From Candidatus Bathyarchaeota archaeon (lineage in GTDB: Archaea; Thermoproteota; Bathyarchaeia; TCS64): DNA of 40,600 nucleotides. The notes under the pieces were generated by a model that saw only the letters and a program-made list of their open reading frames with translations, was not told the origin of the DNA and did no database searches. Location of the stretch: the NCBI GenBank assembly GCA_014730055.1, contig WJIV01000048.1, positions 1 to 40,600 of the forward strand, given 5' to 3'. The position numbers and the translations under genes were made by a program. Positions 25,320-33,969 of the stretch are shown piece by piece. The stretch's first letter is position 1, and each line of letters starts with the position of its first letter.

Positions 25320-26766
25320 GTGTGTAAGTGAAACTTGGTGGATATTTGTATCCGTTTCTCTCTTTCCATTTCTGATTTACTTTATTCGCCCTTTCGCTGA
25401 GTTTATTGAGGTCAATACCAGGAACTAAGCCTTTTTCGATTACTGTTCTCCCATTAATTATTACCGTCTCAATATCATCTTGATTACCAAAGTATATAAG
25501 GCTCTTAACTGGGTCGTCTATTAACGAAGTATGGAAACTACTCATGTTTATAATTAACATGTCTGCCTTTGCACCGGGGCATAGGCGACCAATATCGTTT
25601 CTCCCTAACGCTCTTGAGCCCCCCAGAGTTGCAGCGTTAAAAACATCAGCAGCAGTTACTGCCGTTCGGGATCCTTCCACTATTTTAGCAGTAGTTATTG
25701 CCCATCTCATCTCCATCAGCATATCCATTGGCCAAGCATCAGTCCCAATTCCAATGTTTACACCTAAATCCCTGAATATAGCGTAACTATGAAGAGTTTT
25801 ACCTATTCGAGCCCAGACCAGTGGAGTGTGCCCAAGCGTCGTATCAGATTCAGCAAGCATCCTGATGTCTCTTGGGTCTCCTATTGGGAGGCCAGGGGCC
25901 TGTGAAGTAGGGTTAAGACTCGTGTAAAGTAGATGTGTAAGTATGGTCTTTGGGGCTAGGAATCCAATGTCAGAGAGCTGATGGACTGGTGTTTTCCCAT
26001 ATCTTCTTAGACTCTCATAATACTCTGCCGGATATTGAGCTGTATGCATATGAACCGGTAAGTCTAATTCTCCTGCTTTCCTCCTTGTCTCCTGTAATAG
26101 TTCAGTGCTACATGCGTCAAACATGTACGGGAATAACATTGTGCGGATTAGGCCATTATTCGCGCCTTCGTACTCATTACAGAAACCTACACCAGCATCA
26201 AGAGCCTTAAAACCACCCTCTTGCTCATGGTAATACTCAGTCTCTCCTCTCTTATTCTTGTACTTTTTCATATCTGTGTAAGGATGGCTTATGTATGAAC
26301 GTGCTCCAAGATCAGTAGCAACCTTAACAAACTCCTCAGCCTGTTCTCTCGGGGGTTGCAAACCGTTTGTCCCGAAGGCCGTGATTTCAACTATCGTCGT
26401 CGATCCACCTTTCAGTAGTTCAATGAAGCTGAATAATGAACTAAGCTTGATTTCTTCTCCTTTAAGATGATAATTGGGGTCCTCTATATTCATCAGCATC
26501 TCTTTATAGTTGGGTATTACGCCGCCCTCAGTTAAACCATCTATTCGGAAGTGAGTTATACAGATATTTGCTAGAGCGTGTATATTAATGAAACCCGGAG
26601 AGATCAGTCTTCCTTTCGCGTTTATGAATTTATCTGGTTTACCATTAAAATTTTTACCGACAAAAATTATTTTATCATCTTCAAAAGCTATCTCTCCGTC
26701 GGAAATAAGACGGTGTTTTTCACCATCGAAGGCGATGACCCAACTCCCCTTTATTAGGGTAATCAT
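25306..26766 (-). CDS. amidohydrolase paralogue with degenerate metal site
   Basis: A 486-residue protein of the same amidohydrolase group. The frame of the fold is intact (SPGFINIH, PVHMHTAQ, ILTHLLY, IGTDAWP). Compared with relatives the first HxH motif reads His63-Ala-Leu65, so one metal ligand is lost, and the catalytic Glu of the HxxAE motif is Gln244 in HMHTAQ. His239, His241, His278 and Asp343 remain. This points to an unusual mononuclear site or a non-hydrolytic role. No frameshift or stop is present and codon use is normal, so it is not a pseudogene. Convergent with the previous amidohydrolase, with a 14-base overlap. Confidence 0.8.
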   Translation of the reverse strand: MITLIKGSWVIAFDGEKHRLISDGEIAFEDDKIIFVGKNFNGKPDKFINAKGRLISPGFINIHALANICITHFRIDGLTEGGVIPNYKEMLMNIEDPNYHLKGEEIKLSSLFSFIELLKGGSTTIVEITAFGTNGLQPPREQAEEFVKVATDLGARSYISHPYTDMKKYKNKRGETEYYHEQEGGFKALDAGVGFCNEYEGANNGLIRTMLFPYMFDACSTELLQETRRKAGELDLPVHMHTAQYPAEYYESLRRYGKTPVHQLSDIGFLAPKTILTHLLYTSLNPTSQAPGLPIGDPRDIRMLAESDTTLGHTPLVWARIGKTLHSYAIFRDLGVNIGIGTDAWPMDMLMEMRWAITTAKIVEGSRTAVTAADVFNAATLGGSRALGRNDIGRLCPGAKADMLIINMSSFHTSLIDDPVKSLIYFGNQDDIETVIINGRTVIEKGLVPGIDLNKLSERANKVNQKWKERNGYKYPPSFTYTLRDS

Positions 26767-26817
26767 AACTAAGATGATGAGGAAGAGGTATACAAGTTTA
26801 ACCTGGTATAGTAAAAA

Positions 26818-29175
26818 TTAGATAGGTGCTCCCATAGGTACTTCAACAGGGGGAGTAAGGTCTACGGAATTTGGATCTTCCTCAAGACGTTCGACTAACG
26901 TATTTAAATAGAAGTACTGGGATACCTGTGACTCATCTTCTGTTTCGAATTCCATAACTTTTTCACTCAGATTCTTTAACTTGTAAAATGCTAGGCTACT
27001 TACTATTGCTGGTACATTTTTGTCTTTCACAAGTTCTACCATATAGTATAGCACAAGGTAGTTTACAAGCCTCTGTAATTCTTGATGATATGGATTTTCT
27101 TGGATCTTCAACCACGTAGATTCTAACAGCCTATCAATAACGAGGCTTAGTCCAGGTAGCCTTGGATCCCGAGCACTAAATTCAACAAGACGAGCTGCTC
27201 TCTCCGGATGTAGGATTAAACTGAGCGTCATTGATGCAGCTGTTTCCGCAGCAGCCATTGGATCAAAAGTTAAACCTGTCCTACCAGGAAAAAGGTCTCT
27301 TGTCTGTTCCAGATGCTGAGGTCGAGGGTGCATTAGATCTCTCAGTGATTTAGGTATTTCCAGAGTATGCGGGGATATAGTCTCAAGAAGTGCTTCTAGA
27401 CCAGATTTTTGAATATCCGCGGGAACTATTTGAGGATAATCTTGCACATCTCCTCTAACTTTATAGTGATAATATAAGCCACCCAATACACTGGCTGTTG
27501 ACTCTAACTGAAACCTGTGAAATAGGTAAGTTGTAACAAGGGGGTCCTCAAGTTCGGCGAGAGGTCTCCCGAATTTTACCCTATGTTCACCAAAAGTATC
27601 TAGTGCTATTCTCCTAACACGCATTATTCTGTAAAGTTCATCTACTGGATCAACACCATTGATCCAGTACGCTGCGTAAGGGCTTGCACTACCCGGTCCC
27701 GCATCCCTGCTGGGCTGGTAAAGGAGACCGCGATCGAAAGCGTTGTTGAGCAGTCTCTCTAATTCAAGCTCCTCGTCTACTTCATCAGGATAATCCTGAT
27801 AACCATACTCAATACTAACCAGATCCCATTCACCAAGCCCTGTCTTGTAAGCATCACTGAGATCAAGCGAACCATTCTTTTCCTTTACCATCATAGCAGG
27901 ATAATCCATCACGCTAGCTCGATCATTAATGTTACTAGCATAATTATGACCTAGCCCGAGAGTATGGCCCACTTCATGAACACTGAGTTGTCTAATTCTG
28001 GCTAAAGACATCTCCATCGCCTCAGCTGTATTATCTCCCTTATCCCTGTACTCTCCGATCAAACCCATCGCTATAAGGAAATCCTGCCTGATCCGGAGGC
28101 TACCTAGACTTACATGCCCCTTAATTATCTCCCCTGTACGAGGGTCAGTAACCGTCATACCATAACTCCATCCCCTCGTCCTGCGGTGGACCCAGTTAAT
28201 TACGTTATACCTAATATCCATAGGATCAGCATGATCTGGAAGAATCTCAACCCTGAAAGCATTTTTATAGCCAATATTCTCGAAGGCAATATTCCACCAA
28301 CTGGCACCCTCAACAAGTGCTGATCTTATCGGCTCAGGTACCCCGGGATCAACATAATATATTATTGGCTCAAAGGGTTCGCTTATTTTCGCGGAAGGAT
28401 CTTTTTTCTGAAGTCTATGTCTACAAATGAATCTTTTCTTTAAAGGCTCGATTATGGGTGTAGCATAATCCAAAAAATCTACTGAGAAATAGCTACTCCT
28501 AATATCGAATTTCCTGGGCTTATAGGATTCATCTGGTAGTTGAATCAGGCTATGATGCTGTCTGAGAGTAATGTTCTCCGGATCAGGTACTACACTCTTT
28601 ACCCAATCACCTGGCTCTCTGCCTTTATAGGTTAGTATCGCTTCGATCTCTGTGTTCTTTGGAAAATTCTTTGTAGCAGGAAGGTAAATTGCGCATCGCT
28701 CAGAGTCTAACTCATATTCACCTTGCTCTTTCTCTTTGAGACGCTGTATTACACCTTTAGCATCACGGAGGAAAAAGTCTGTAGCATCTATAAGTACTAT
28801 ATCTTTCTCTTCGGCTTTTATGGTAAATCCTCCTATAACTGATTTTGCAAATGCTTCCTCGACTGCCTTTTTCTCTCTTGGATTATCGCTTAATGCTCTA
28901 TAGCCGTAGTTTAATTCTGTAAGGAATACCTTTGGTCCTATTCTTTGGAACATTACTATACGTGTTGTTCCTAGCTGGTTTCTATCCAATCCTATGTCGT
29001 TGCTTCCCAGACCAGCTTTTAGACTGTTTACATAAAGAAACTCTATGTCAAATTTATCGATCTCTAACCAGATCTTTCCTTCTTTTGAGTCCCAGTAATA
29101 AGTAAAATATCCAGAATGAATTTCCATATTTTCAGTAAATTCTGCTATAGTTTTTGTTTCTTCATTCTTATTCAA
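26818..29175 (-). CDS. large zinc metalloprotease (DUF5117/DUF4953 type, HExxHxxGxxH)
   Basis: A 785-residue metzincin-like protease. The extended zinc motif is complete: His400, Glu401, His404 and His410 in HEVGHTLGLGHN, followed by the Met-turn-like SVMDYP at 421-426. The upstream 200 residues, with YGYRALSDNP and LPATKNFPKN, match the DUF5117-like region of bacterial secreted proteases, and the tail of about 350 residues is helical. Bacterial relatives have signal peptides and are exported. Here the first 30 residues are polar and charged, with no hydrophobic segment, so the enzyme should remain in the cytoplasm. ATG 29175 is the first start. Monocistronic, substrate unknown. Confidence 0.85.
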   Translation of the reverse strand: MNKNEETKTIAEFTENMEIHSGYFTYYWDSKEGKIWLEIDKFDIEFLYVNSLKAGLGSNDIGLDRNQLGTTRIVMFQRIGPKVFLTELNYGYRALSDNPREKKAVEEAFAKSVIGGFTIKAEEKDIVLIDATDFFLRDAKGVIQRLKEKEQGEYELDSERCAIYLPATKNFPKNTEIEAILTYKGREPGDWVKSVVPDPENITLRQHHSLIQLPDESYKPRKFDIRSSYFSVDFLDYATPIIEPLKKRFICRHRLQKKDPSAKISEPFEPIIYYVDPGVPEPIRSALVEGASWWNIAFENIGYKNAFRVEILPDHADPMDIRYNVINWVHRRTRGWSYGMTVTDPRTGEIIKGHVSLGSLRIRQDFLIAMGLIGEYRDKGDNTAEAMEMSLARIRQLSVHEVGHTLGLGHNYASNINDRASVMDYPAMMVKEKNGSLDLSDAYKTGLGEWDLVSIEYGYQDYPDEVDEELELERLLNNAFDRGLLYQPSRDAGPGSASPYAAYWINGVDPVDELYRIMRVRRIALDTFGEHRVKFGRPLAELEDPLVTTYLFHRFQLESTASVLGGLYYHYKVRGDVQDYPQIVPADIQKSGLEALLETISPHTLEIPKSLRDLMHPRPQHLEQTRDLFPGRTGLTFDPMAAAETAASMTLSLILHPERAARLVEFSARDPRLPGLSLVIDRLLESTWLKIQENPYHQELQRLVNYLVLYYMVELVKDKNVPAIVSSLAFYKLKNLSEKVMEFETEDESQVSQYFYLNTLVERLEEDPNSVDLTPPVEVPMGAPI

Positions 29176-29281
29176 TGCGATTCAATTTATACAATCATTT
29201 CGTGAGAAGATAACTTATTCTACAATGAATCCATTAGAACGTTTGAAATTACCAGACATAGTAAAATTATCTTGAATCTGT

Positions 29282-29290
29282 TTATATAAT
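29282..29290 (+). promoter_or_regulatory. TATA box of the TOBE-domain gene
   Basis: TTATATAAT is centred 25 bases before ATG 29311, a near-ideal archaeal TATA box for leaderless transcription. Confidence 0.65.
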
Positions 29291-29310
29291 ATTAAAGCAA
29301 TTTTTAGACT

Positions 29311-29523
29311 ATGAATAAAACAAGTGCCCGTAATAAATTAAAAGGGGTAATAAAATCAGTAACAATTGGTACCGTAACGGCTGAAGTCGTTATAGCGCTG
29401 GAAGGTGGACAAGAAGTAGCATCCATAATTACAAAAGGATCAGTCCAAGAACTAGACCTCAAAGAAGGTGACGAAGTGTACGCAATCATCAAGGCTACCA
29501 ACGTTATGGTTGGTAAGGAATAA
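29311..29523 (+). CDS. molbindin-like TOBE domain protein
   Basis: A 70-residue single TOBE/Mop domain. SARNKLKGVIKSVTIGTVTA is the standard opening, followed by EVVIALEGGQEVASIITKGS and LDLKEGDEVYAIIKATNVMV, the full length of a molbindin subunit. Such proteins assemble into hexamers that bind molybdate or tungstate and store it for molybdopterin enzymes. No molybdate transporter or cofactor gene lies near. Leaderless ATG at 29311 with a strong TATA box suggests good expression. Confidence 0.9.
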   Translation: MNKTSARNKLKGVIKSVTIGTVTAEVVIALEGGQEVASIITKGSVQELDLKEGDEVYAIIKATNVMVGKE

Positions 29524-29686
29524 CGGGAATCTAAACCATTATAGTAAATACTTGTATACACTTCGCTGTTCGAAAACAATTAACTCTAATTTTTATTTTC
29601 AAAAAACCAAGATAAACTATAAAAAATAGGCATTACTTTAAGGGAGACCGTGAATTTGAAATTATGGTATAAATTTCAATTCCTAT

Positions 29687-29692
29687 AGGAGG
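29687..29692 (+). promoter_or_regulatory. Shine-Dalgarno for TFB gene
   Basis: AGGAGG lies six bases before TTG 29699 and decides that start. It is the best Shine-Dalgarno site in the window and contrasts with the leaderless genes around it. Confidence 0.65.
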
Positions 29693-29698
29693 ATATTA

Positions 29699-30607
29699 TT
29701 GATAAAAGATAATCTACAACCCAGAGTATGCCCGGAGTGCCGAGGGGTAGATATCGTCTATGATCTTGAATCAGGGGAACAGGTATGTTCGGGATGCGGT
29801 CTTGTTATACTTAGCCTTAAGATAGATGATGGTCCGGAATGGAGAGCATTCAGTCAAGAGGAGAGGGAATCAAGAACAAGAGCAAGTCTCCCTTTAACCC
29901 CCGTTACCTCTACTTTAATTGGATCACCAAACAGAGATAGTCGTGGTAATCAACTTTCTCAACCTAAAACTTTCCAGATGATAAGATTGCAGCAACTGCA
30001 AAAACAAATTAGGACTCAAGGGAGCATGGAAAGAAACCTATCTCAGGCTATCACAGAGCTTGATGGATTAATCAGCAAGCTTCATTTATCGAACATTGTG
30101 CATGAAGAAGCAATTAGAATATACCAACAAGCCTTAGAAAGAGATCTTGTAAAAGGTCGTAATATCAATGATATGGTAGCAGCAAGTTTGTATGCCGCTT
30201 GTAGACTTACAGGAGTTCCCCGTGCTCTCACTGAGGTAAGTGAGTACAGCAGTATAAGCAAAAGGGAAATAGCTCGTTCCTATCGAATAATACAGACAGA
30301 ACTAAATATGGATATCCCTAATCCTGACGCTCGTCAGCGTATACCCCGGATAGCTGATAGTGTAGGGATGAGTGAGAAGGTCCAAAGAAAAGCTGTTGAG
30401 ATACTTACCGCTGCTAAAAATGCTAGAATAACTCTGGGAAAACACCCGGTAGGTTTAGCTGCCTCTGCTTTATATTTAGCTGGGATTCTATGTGGTGAAA
30501 AAGTAACACAGGAAGCAATCTCAGAAGCGTCGGGAGTTACAGAAGTTACTATTAGAAATGTTTACCATGAGTTGAAAGAGTTCATTCATAGTAAGAATTT
30601 AATTTAA
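29699..30607 (+). CDS. tfb: transcription initiation factor B (TFB), divergent paralogue type
   Basis: A 302-residue archaeal TFIIB homologue. The zinc ribbon has Cys11, Cys14, Cys30 and Cys33. WRAFSQEERESRTRASLPLT forms the B-reader start, and two cyclin-like repeats follow at about 105-195 and 205-300, with typical AASLYAACRLTGVPRALTEV and TEVTIRNVYHELKEF blocks. The stretch that in most archaeal TFBs reads as an HDKGLST-type B-reader/linker segment is shortened: PLTPVTSTLIG follows directly. It binds TBP and BRE and places RNA polymerase. This difference suggests a secondary TFB rather than the only one of the cell. Start is TTG with AGGAGG. Confidence 0.93.
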   Translation: MIKDNLQPRVCPECRGVDIVYDLESGEQVCSGCGLVILSLKIDDGPEWRAFSQEERESRTRASLPLTPVTSTLIGSPNRDSRGNQLSQPKTFQMIRLQQLQKQIRTQGSMERNLSQAITELDGLISKLHLSNIVHEEAIRIYQQALERDLVKGRNINDMVAASLYAACRLTGVPRALTEVSEYSSISKREIARSYRIIQTELNMDIPNPDARQRIPRIADSVGMSEKVQRKAVEILTAAKNARITLGKHPVGLAASALYLAGILCGEKVTQEAISEASGVTEVTIRNVYHELKEFIHSKNLI

Positions 30608-30628
30608 AGTTCTATACCTCCAGAAATT

Positions 30629-30638
30629 GTTTTAAAAA
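30629..30638 (+). promoter_or_regulatory. TATA-like box for DUF6282 gene
   Basis: GTTTTAAAAA-type box centred about 25 bases before ATG 30659. Confidence 0.45.
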
Positions 30639-30658
30639 AGGAAAATTCACTAGGATTT

Positions 30659-31546
30659 ATGAGACAAGACCAAGAGTTATTGAGAGAATCTATTGATTTA
30701 CATCTTCATTCTGGTCCAAGTTTATTTCCTAGATTAATGGACTCCAAGGAAAGCGCTGAAGTGGCAAAAACTAATGGTATGCGGGGGATTGTCATAAAAC
30801 ATCATCATACACCAACTGTAGATAGAGCTTATTTAATTCATAAGGTGATACCTGAGGTTGAAGTTTATGGTGGGATCACCTTAAACTATGCAGCAGGTGG
30901 CTTAAATCCCTTCGCTGTTGATTCATGCTTAAAAATGGGTGGAAAAATTGTTTGGATGCCATCCGTTGATGCTAGGAATCACAAGACCCACTTCGGTGAA
31001 CTAGGAAAATATGGTTCAAGATTGGATTATGACAAATCAAATATTTATGAAAAAATGCTTGGCATAGAAATACTTGATGATGAGGGAGAGCTCAAGCCAG
31101 AAGTTCATAATATTCTGGATATAATTTATGAACACGATGCCTCTGTTGCTACCTCTCATCTTGATAGTATTGAATCCAAGACATTGGTGGAAGAGTCAAC
31201 AAGAAGGGGTATAAAGACGGTCGTGACCCATGTAAACTTCGTGACAACCTCACTATCCTTGGAAGAGCAGAAATGGATGGCAAACAAAGGAGCATTTCTT
31301 GAAATCTGTTATTCAAGCTTGTCTCCTGCATGGAGGAGTGCTTCAATAGAGGATGTATATGAAACCATAAAGAAAGTAGGACCAGAAAAATTTGTATTGG
31401 CTAGTGATCTTGGACAAGTACATAATCCTGCTCCACCTGAAGGTATGAGGATATACATCAGTTTACTCTTGGAAAGAGGTATTGATCCGGATGATATTAG
31501 AGTAATGGTTAGGGATAACCCTGAGAAAATACTTGGAATCGATTAA
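30659..31546 (+). CDS. DUF6282 family amidohydrolase-like protein
   Basis: A 295-residue protein of the DUF6282 group within the PHP/amidohydrolase-like TIM-barrel superfamily. IDLHLHSGPS near residue 13 gives the HxH metal motif, IVIKHHHTPT the second His cluster, TSHLDSIES and VTHVNFVTTS later His, and LASDLGQVHNP the Asp. The order matches metal-dependent hydrolases, and residue content is intact, so it is probably active. The reaction is not known for the family. It is followed 48 bases later by the LUD-domain gene on the same strand, though that gene has its own TATA-like element. Confidence 0.8.
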   Translation: MRQDQELLRESIDLHLHSGPSLFPRLMDSKESAEVAKTNGMRGIVIKHHHTPTVDRAYLIHKVIPEVEVYGGITLNYAAGGLNPFAVDSCLKMGGKIVWMPSVDARNHKTHFGELGKYGSRLDYDKSNIYEKMLGIEILDDEGELKPEVHNILDIIYEHDASVATSHLDSIESKTLVEESTRRGIKTVVTHVNFVTTSLSLEEQKWMANKGAFLEICYSSLSPAWRSASIEDVYETIKKVGPEKFVLASDLGQVHNPAPPEGMRIYISLLLERGIDPDDIRVMVRDNPEKILGID

Positions 31547-31566
31547 TTTTTCTTAACCGATAGACC

Positions 31567-31575
31567 CTTTATCTA
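31567..31575 (+). promoter_or_regulatory. TATA-like box for the LUD-domain gene
   Basis: CTTTATCTA centred about 24 bases before ATG 31595. It favours this ATG over TTG 31580. Confidence 0.45.
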
Positions 31576-31594
31576 TCTATTGTATATTAATTAC

Positions 31595-32254
31595 ATGTCG
31601 GAATTAATTGAAGCTAGAAACTGGTATGAGGAATGTAGGATTGATAAGACTCTAGAGTCACTCAAGGAAGGTGGATTCACTACATATTATGCAAAGGATA
31701 AAGATGAAGTAGTAAAGATGGTTCTTGATCTTGTTCAAAATGATTCTCTCGTTGGTTTAGGTGGATCTGTAACACTAAGGGAACTTGGTTTACCTAAGAT
31801 ATTGAAAGAGAGAGGTAAAGATATCGCCGATCACTGGGAGGCTAGGGATAAGGGGACTTCCTATGAAGAAGTTCTTGATCTTAGAAGAAAGCACATCAAT
31901 TCTGATGTTTTTATTACCAGCTCAAATGCAATTACTGAGGATGGGATTCTTGTAAATATTGATGGAGGCGGTCAGCGAGTAGCTGCTTCAATTTTTGGCC
32001 CTAAGCACGTAGTTATAATTATAGGTATAAATAAAATTGTTAGAGACTTGGATGAGGGGATATGGAGGGCAAAAAATGTGGCTGCTCCTATAAATGCTAA
32101 GAGACTGAATAAGAATACACCGTGTGTAAAAACTGGAAACTGTGAGGATTGTACCTCCCCTGAAAGAATCTGTAATGTTACAACAATCATGCATAGGAAA
32201 CCTAGTGCGACTAATATTACCATTATAATGGTCGGGGAGAAGTTAGGGTATTAG
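31595..32254 (+). CDS. LUD-domain protein (lactate utilisation LutB/LutC-like)
   Basis: A 219-residue stand-alone LUD domain (DUF162). The sequence GLGGSVTLRELGLP, the central SSNAITEDGILVNIDGGGQR and the GPKHVVIIIGINKI strand are the core signatures. Near the C-terminus a Cys cluster (CVKTGNCEDC and a fourth Cys in ERICN) resembles that of the LUD family in anaerobes. In LutABC the domain takes part in lactate oxidation, but single-domain forms occur widely with unknown partners; no LutA or LutB is present here. The start at ATG 31595 fits the TATA-like box. Confidence 0.85.
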   Translation: MSELIEARNWYEECRIDKTLESLKEGGFTTYYAKDKDEVVKMVLDLVQNDSLVGLGGSVTLRELGLPKILKERGKDIADHWEARDKGTSYEEVLDLRRKHINSDVFITSSNAITEDGILVNIDGGGQRVAASIFGPKHVVIIIGINKIVRDLDEGIWRAKNVAAPINAKRLNKNTPCVKTGNCEDCTSPERICNVTTIMHRKPSATNITIIMVGEKLGY

Positions 32255-32615
32255 AAAAGATTACATTCAACACTTGTTTTGTTTTCTAATTGATTCCTCA
32301 AGTTTGAGTAAAGCATTTCCTTATATTTCTAATATTTTTGATTTCCTCAATCTTGTCACGTTAAGCCAGTGATATCTCATATATGATTAGTTTGACTTCT
32401 TTAGGAGATTGACCCTTAATACTTTCTCTCCTAATTACATTCACTTGAGGATCAGTATCTCCCTCAATTATGTTTTCCCTCCTTAACCCCTCTTTGAATA
32501 ATCTATCCAGGAAATTTTTAACCTAAATATGTAATTCATAATGACATTGAAAAAATTATAGACAAAGTATAATTATAAGGATCAAATCTTTATTCAAGAA
32601 GACCTAGAATCCCAT
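32255..32615. other. 361-base intergenic stretch with a start-less open frame
   Basis: No convincing gene. On the minus strand 32361-32522 is open for 53 codons up to a TAA, with a protein-like composition, but the frame has no ATG or TTG and only a late GTG. It may be a remnant of a lost gene. The promoter of the glyoxalase-fold gene occupies the right end. Confidence 0.4.
32588..32595 (+). promoter_or_regulatory. TATA-like box for the glyoxalase-fold gene
   Basis: CTTTATTC, the same octamer as before the S66 peptidase gene, is centred about 25 bases before ATG 32616. Confidence 0.5.
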
Positions 32616-33002
32616 ATGAGTGAGGAAATCCGTGGGGTAATTACATGGCTTTATTACAAGGACTTACCAAAAGCTATGAATTTCTATGAAGAGGTGATGG
32701 GTTTTAAACTAGAGGTGGATCAGGGATGGAGCAAAATATACAAAATAATGAATGGAGCATATGTAGGACTTGTTGACGAGACAGAAGGTTACCATAGGGC
32801 CAGCGAAAAGAAACCCGTAATACTTTGCTTGAATGTCGAGGACGCTGATGCCTGGCATAGAAAATTAATCCGTAATGGTCTTACTTTAGAGGAGATACCA
32901 CATGAGTCTGAACGCCTTAAAGTTAGGGTTTTCATGCTGAAGGACCCTGAAGGGTATACTATTGAAATACAGCAGACCCTCCAAGGCGGATTGAGTATAT
33001 AG
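32616..33002 (+). CDS. VOC/glyoxalase-fold protein
   Basis: A 128-residue single vicinal-oxygen-chelate domain. The usual pattern is seen: ITWLYYKDLPKAMNFYEEVMGF at the start, KKPVILCLNVEDADAWHRKL in the middle, and FMLKDPEGYTIEIQQ at the end, which carries the Glu ligand. VOC members include glyoxalases, dioxygenases and antibiotic-binding proteins; the substrate is open. Leaderless ATG start with a TATA-like box. It precedes the DUF1385 gene but is separated by that gene's own promoter. Confidence 0.85.
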   Translation: MSEEIRGVITWLYYKDLPKAMNFYEEVMGFKLEVDQGWSKIYKIMNGAYVGLVDETEGYHRASEKKPVILCLNVEDADAWHRKLIRNGLTLEEIPHESERLKVRVFMLKDPEGYTIEIQQTLQGGLSI

Positions 33003-33060
33003 AGGGAGAAAATTCAGGCGGTATCCGAGAAGATACCTACATATCTTACTAATGACATAC

Positions 33061-33068
33061 TTTATTTC
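33061..33068 (+). promoter_or_regulatory. TATA-like box for the DUF1385 gene
   Basis: TTTATTTC is centred 26 bases before ATG 33091. It lies inside the frame that begins at ATG 33052, which argues for the internal start. Confidence 0.55.
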
Positions 33069-33090
33069 TCATCACCGAGATAGATCTAAT

Positions 33091-33969
33091 ATGTCTAGCT
33101 CAAACGAACCCTCTTTGGCTTATGGTGGTCAAGCCCTAATTGAAGGGGTGATGATGAGGAGCAATACCCATATGGTCTTATGTGTTAGGCAGCCTGATAT
33201 GAGTATTAGTTCCGAGATTATGGAACTAGACTCAAGGACTAAGAGACGTATTCTAAGCCTTCCTTTCATAAGAGGTATTGTAATGCTCCTTGAGACTATG
33301 TATTACGGAATGAAAAGTCTAATTCATAGCGCTAATATAGCCCTAGAGGAAGAGGAAGAGTCCTTCACCACTTTTGATTATCTACTACTGATTGGGATGG
33401 TAATCGTAATAAATGGAGTTTTCATTGCTATACCCTTCTTACTTACGACTTATCTTGGTTTAAAGGGAATTATATTCAATATTGTAGAATCGAGTCTAAG
33501 ACTTGGTATGTTCGTTCTCTATTTGTACTTGATCTCGAAATGGGGTGAGGTAGCAAGAGTATTACGGTATCATGGTGCGGAGCACAAGGCCATAAATGCT
33601 TATGAGGCTGGGGCAAAACTTGAACCGGAGACGGTATCAGGATTTAGTCGGCTAAATCCCAGATGTGGTACAAGTTTTCTTTTTTTCACAGTAATAATAA
33701 GCATAGCTCTATTCTCCCTTATTCCCAGAACCACGTTCATGCTCCGTTTAGGTTATAGACTGCTGTTAATTCCAGCGATTGCTTCAGTTAGCTATGAATT
33801 ACTTAAATTAAGCGATAAATACAAAGAAAATCCTGTATTCCAGGTATTAATTGCACCTGGGCTTATATTCCAGAGACTAACTACAAAAGAACCTGAACTT
33901 GATATGATCCAAGTAGCAATACAGGCACTCGAACAGGTCATAAATATATCGCCAGAAGCAAATCAGTAA
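33091..33969 (+). CDS. DUF1385 integral membrane protein (YqhQ-like)
   Basis: A 292-residue DUF1385 membrane protein. The family motifs are complete: YGGQALIEGVMMRS at the N-terminus, LPFIRGIVML, then YHGAEHKAINAYEAG and SRLNPRCGTSFLFF in the loop between membrane helices. Four to five hydrophobic segments follow from about residue 95. The family is common in bacteria and some archaea, with no proven function; the HGAEHK motif resembles a metal or nucleophile site. The frame opens at ATG 33052, but ATG 33091 fits both the TATA box and the conserved N-terminus. Its stop abuts the convergent antiporter gene with no gap. Confidence 0.85.
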   Translation: MSSSNEPSLAYGGQALIEGVMMRSNTHMVLCVRQPDMSISSEIMELDSRTKRRILSLPFIRGIVMLLETMYYGMKSLIHSANIALEEEEESFTTFDYLLLIGMVIVINGVFIAIPFLLTTYLGLKGIIFNIVESSLRLGMFVLYLYLISKWGEVARVLRYHGAEHKAINAYEAGAKLEPETVSGFSRLNPRCGTSFLFFTVIISIALFSLIPRTTFMLRLGYRLLLIPAIASVSYELLKLSDKYKENPVFQVLIAPGLIFQRLTTKEPELDMIQVAIQALEQVINISPEANQ

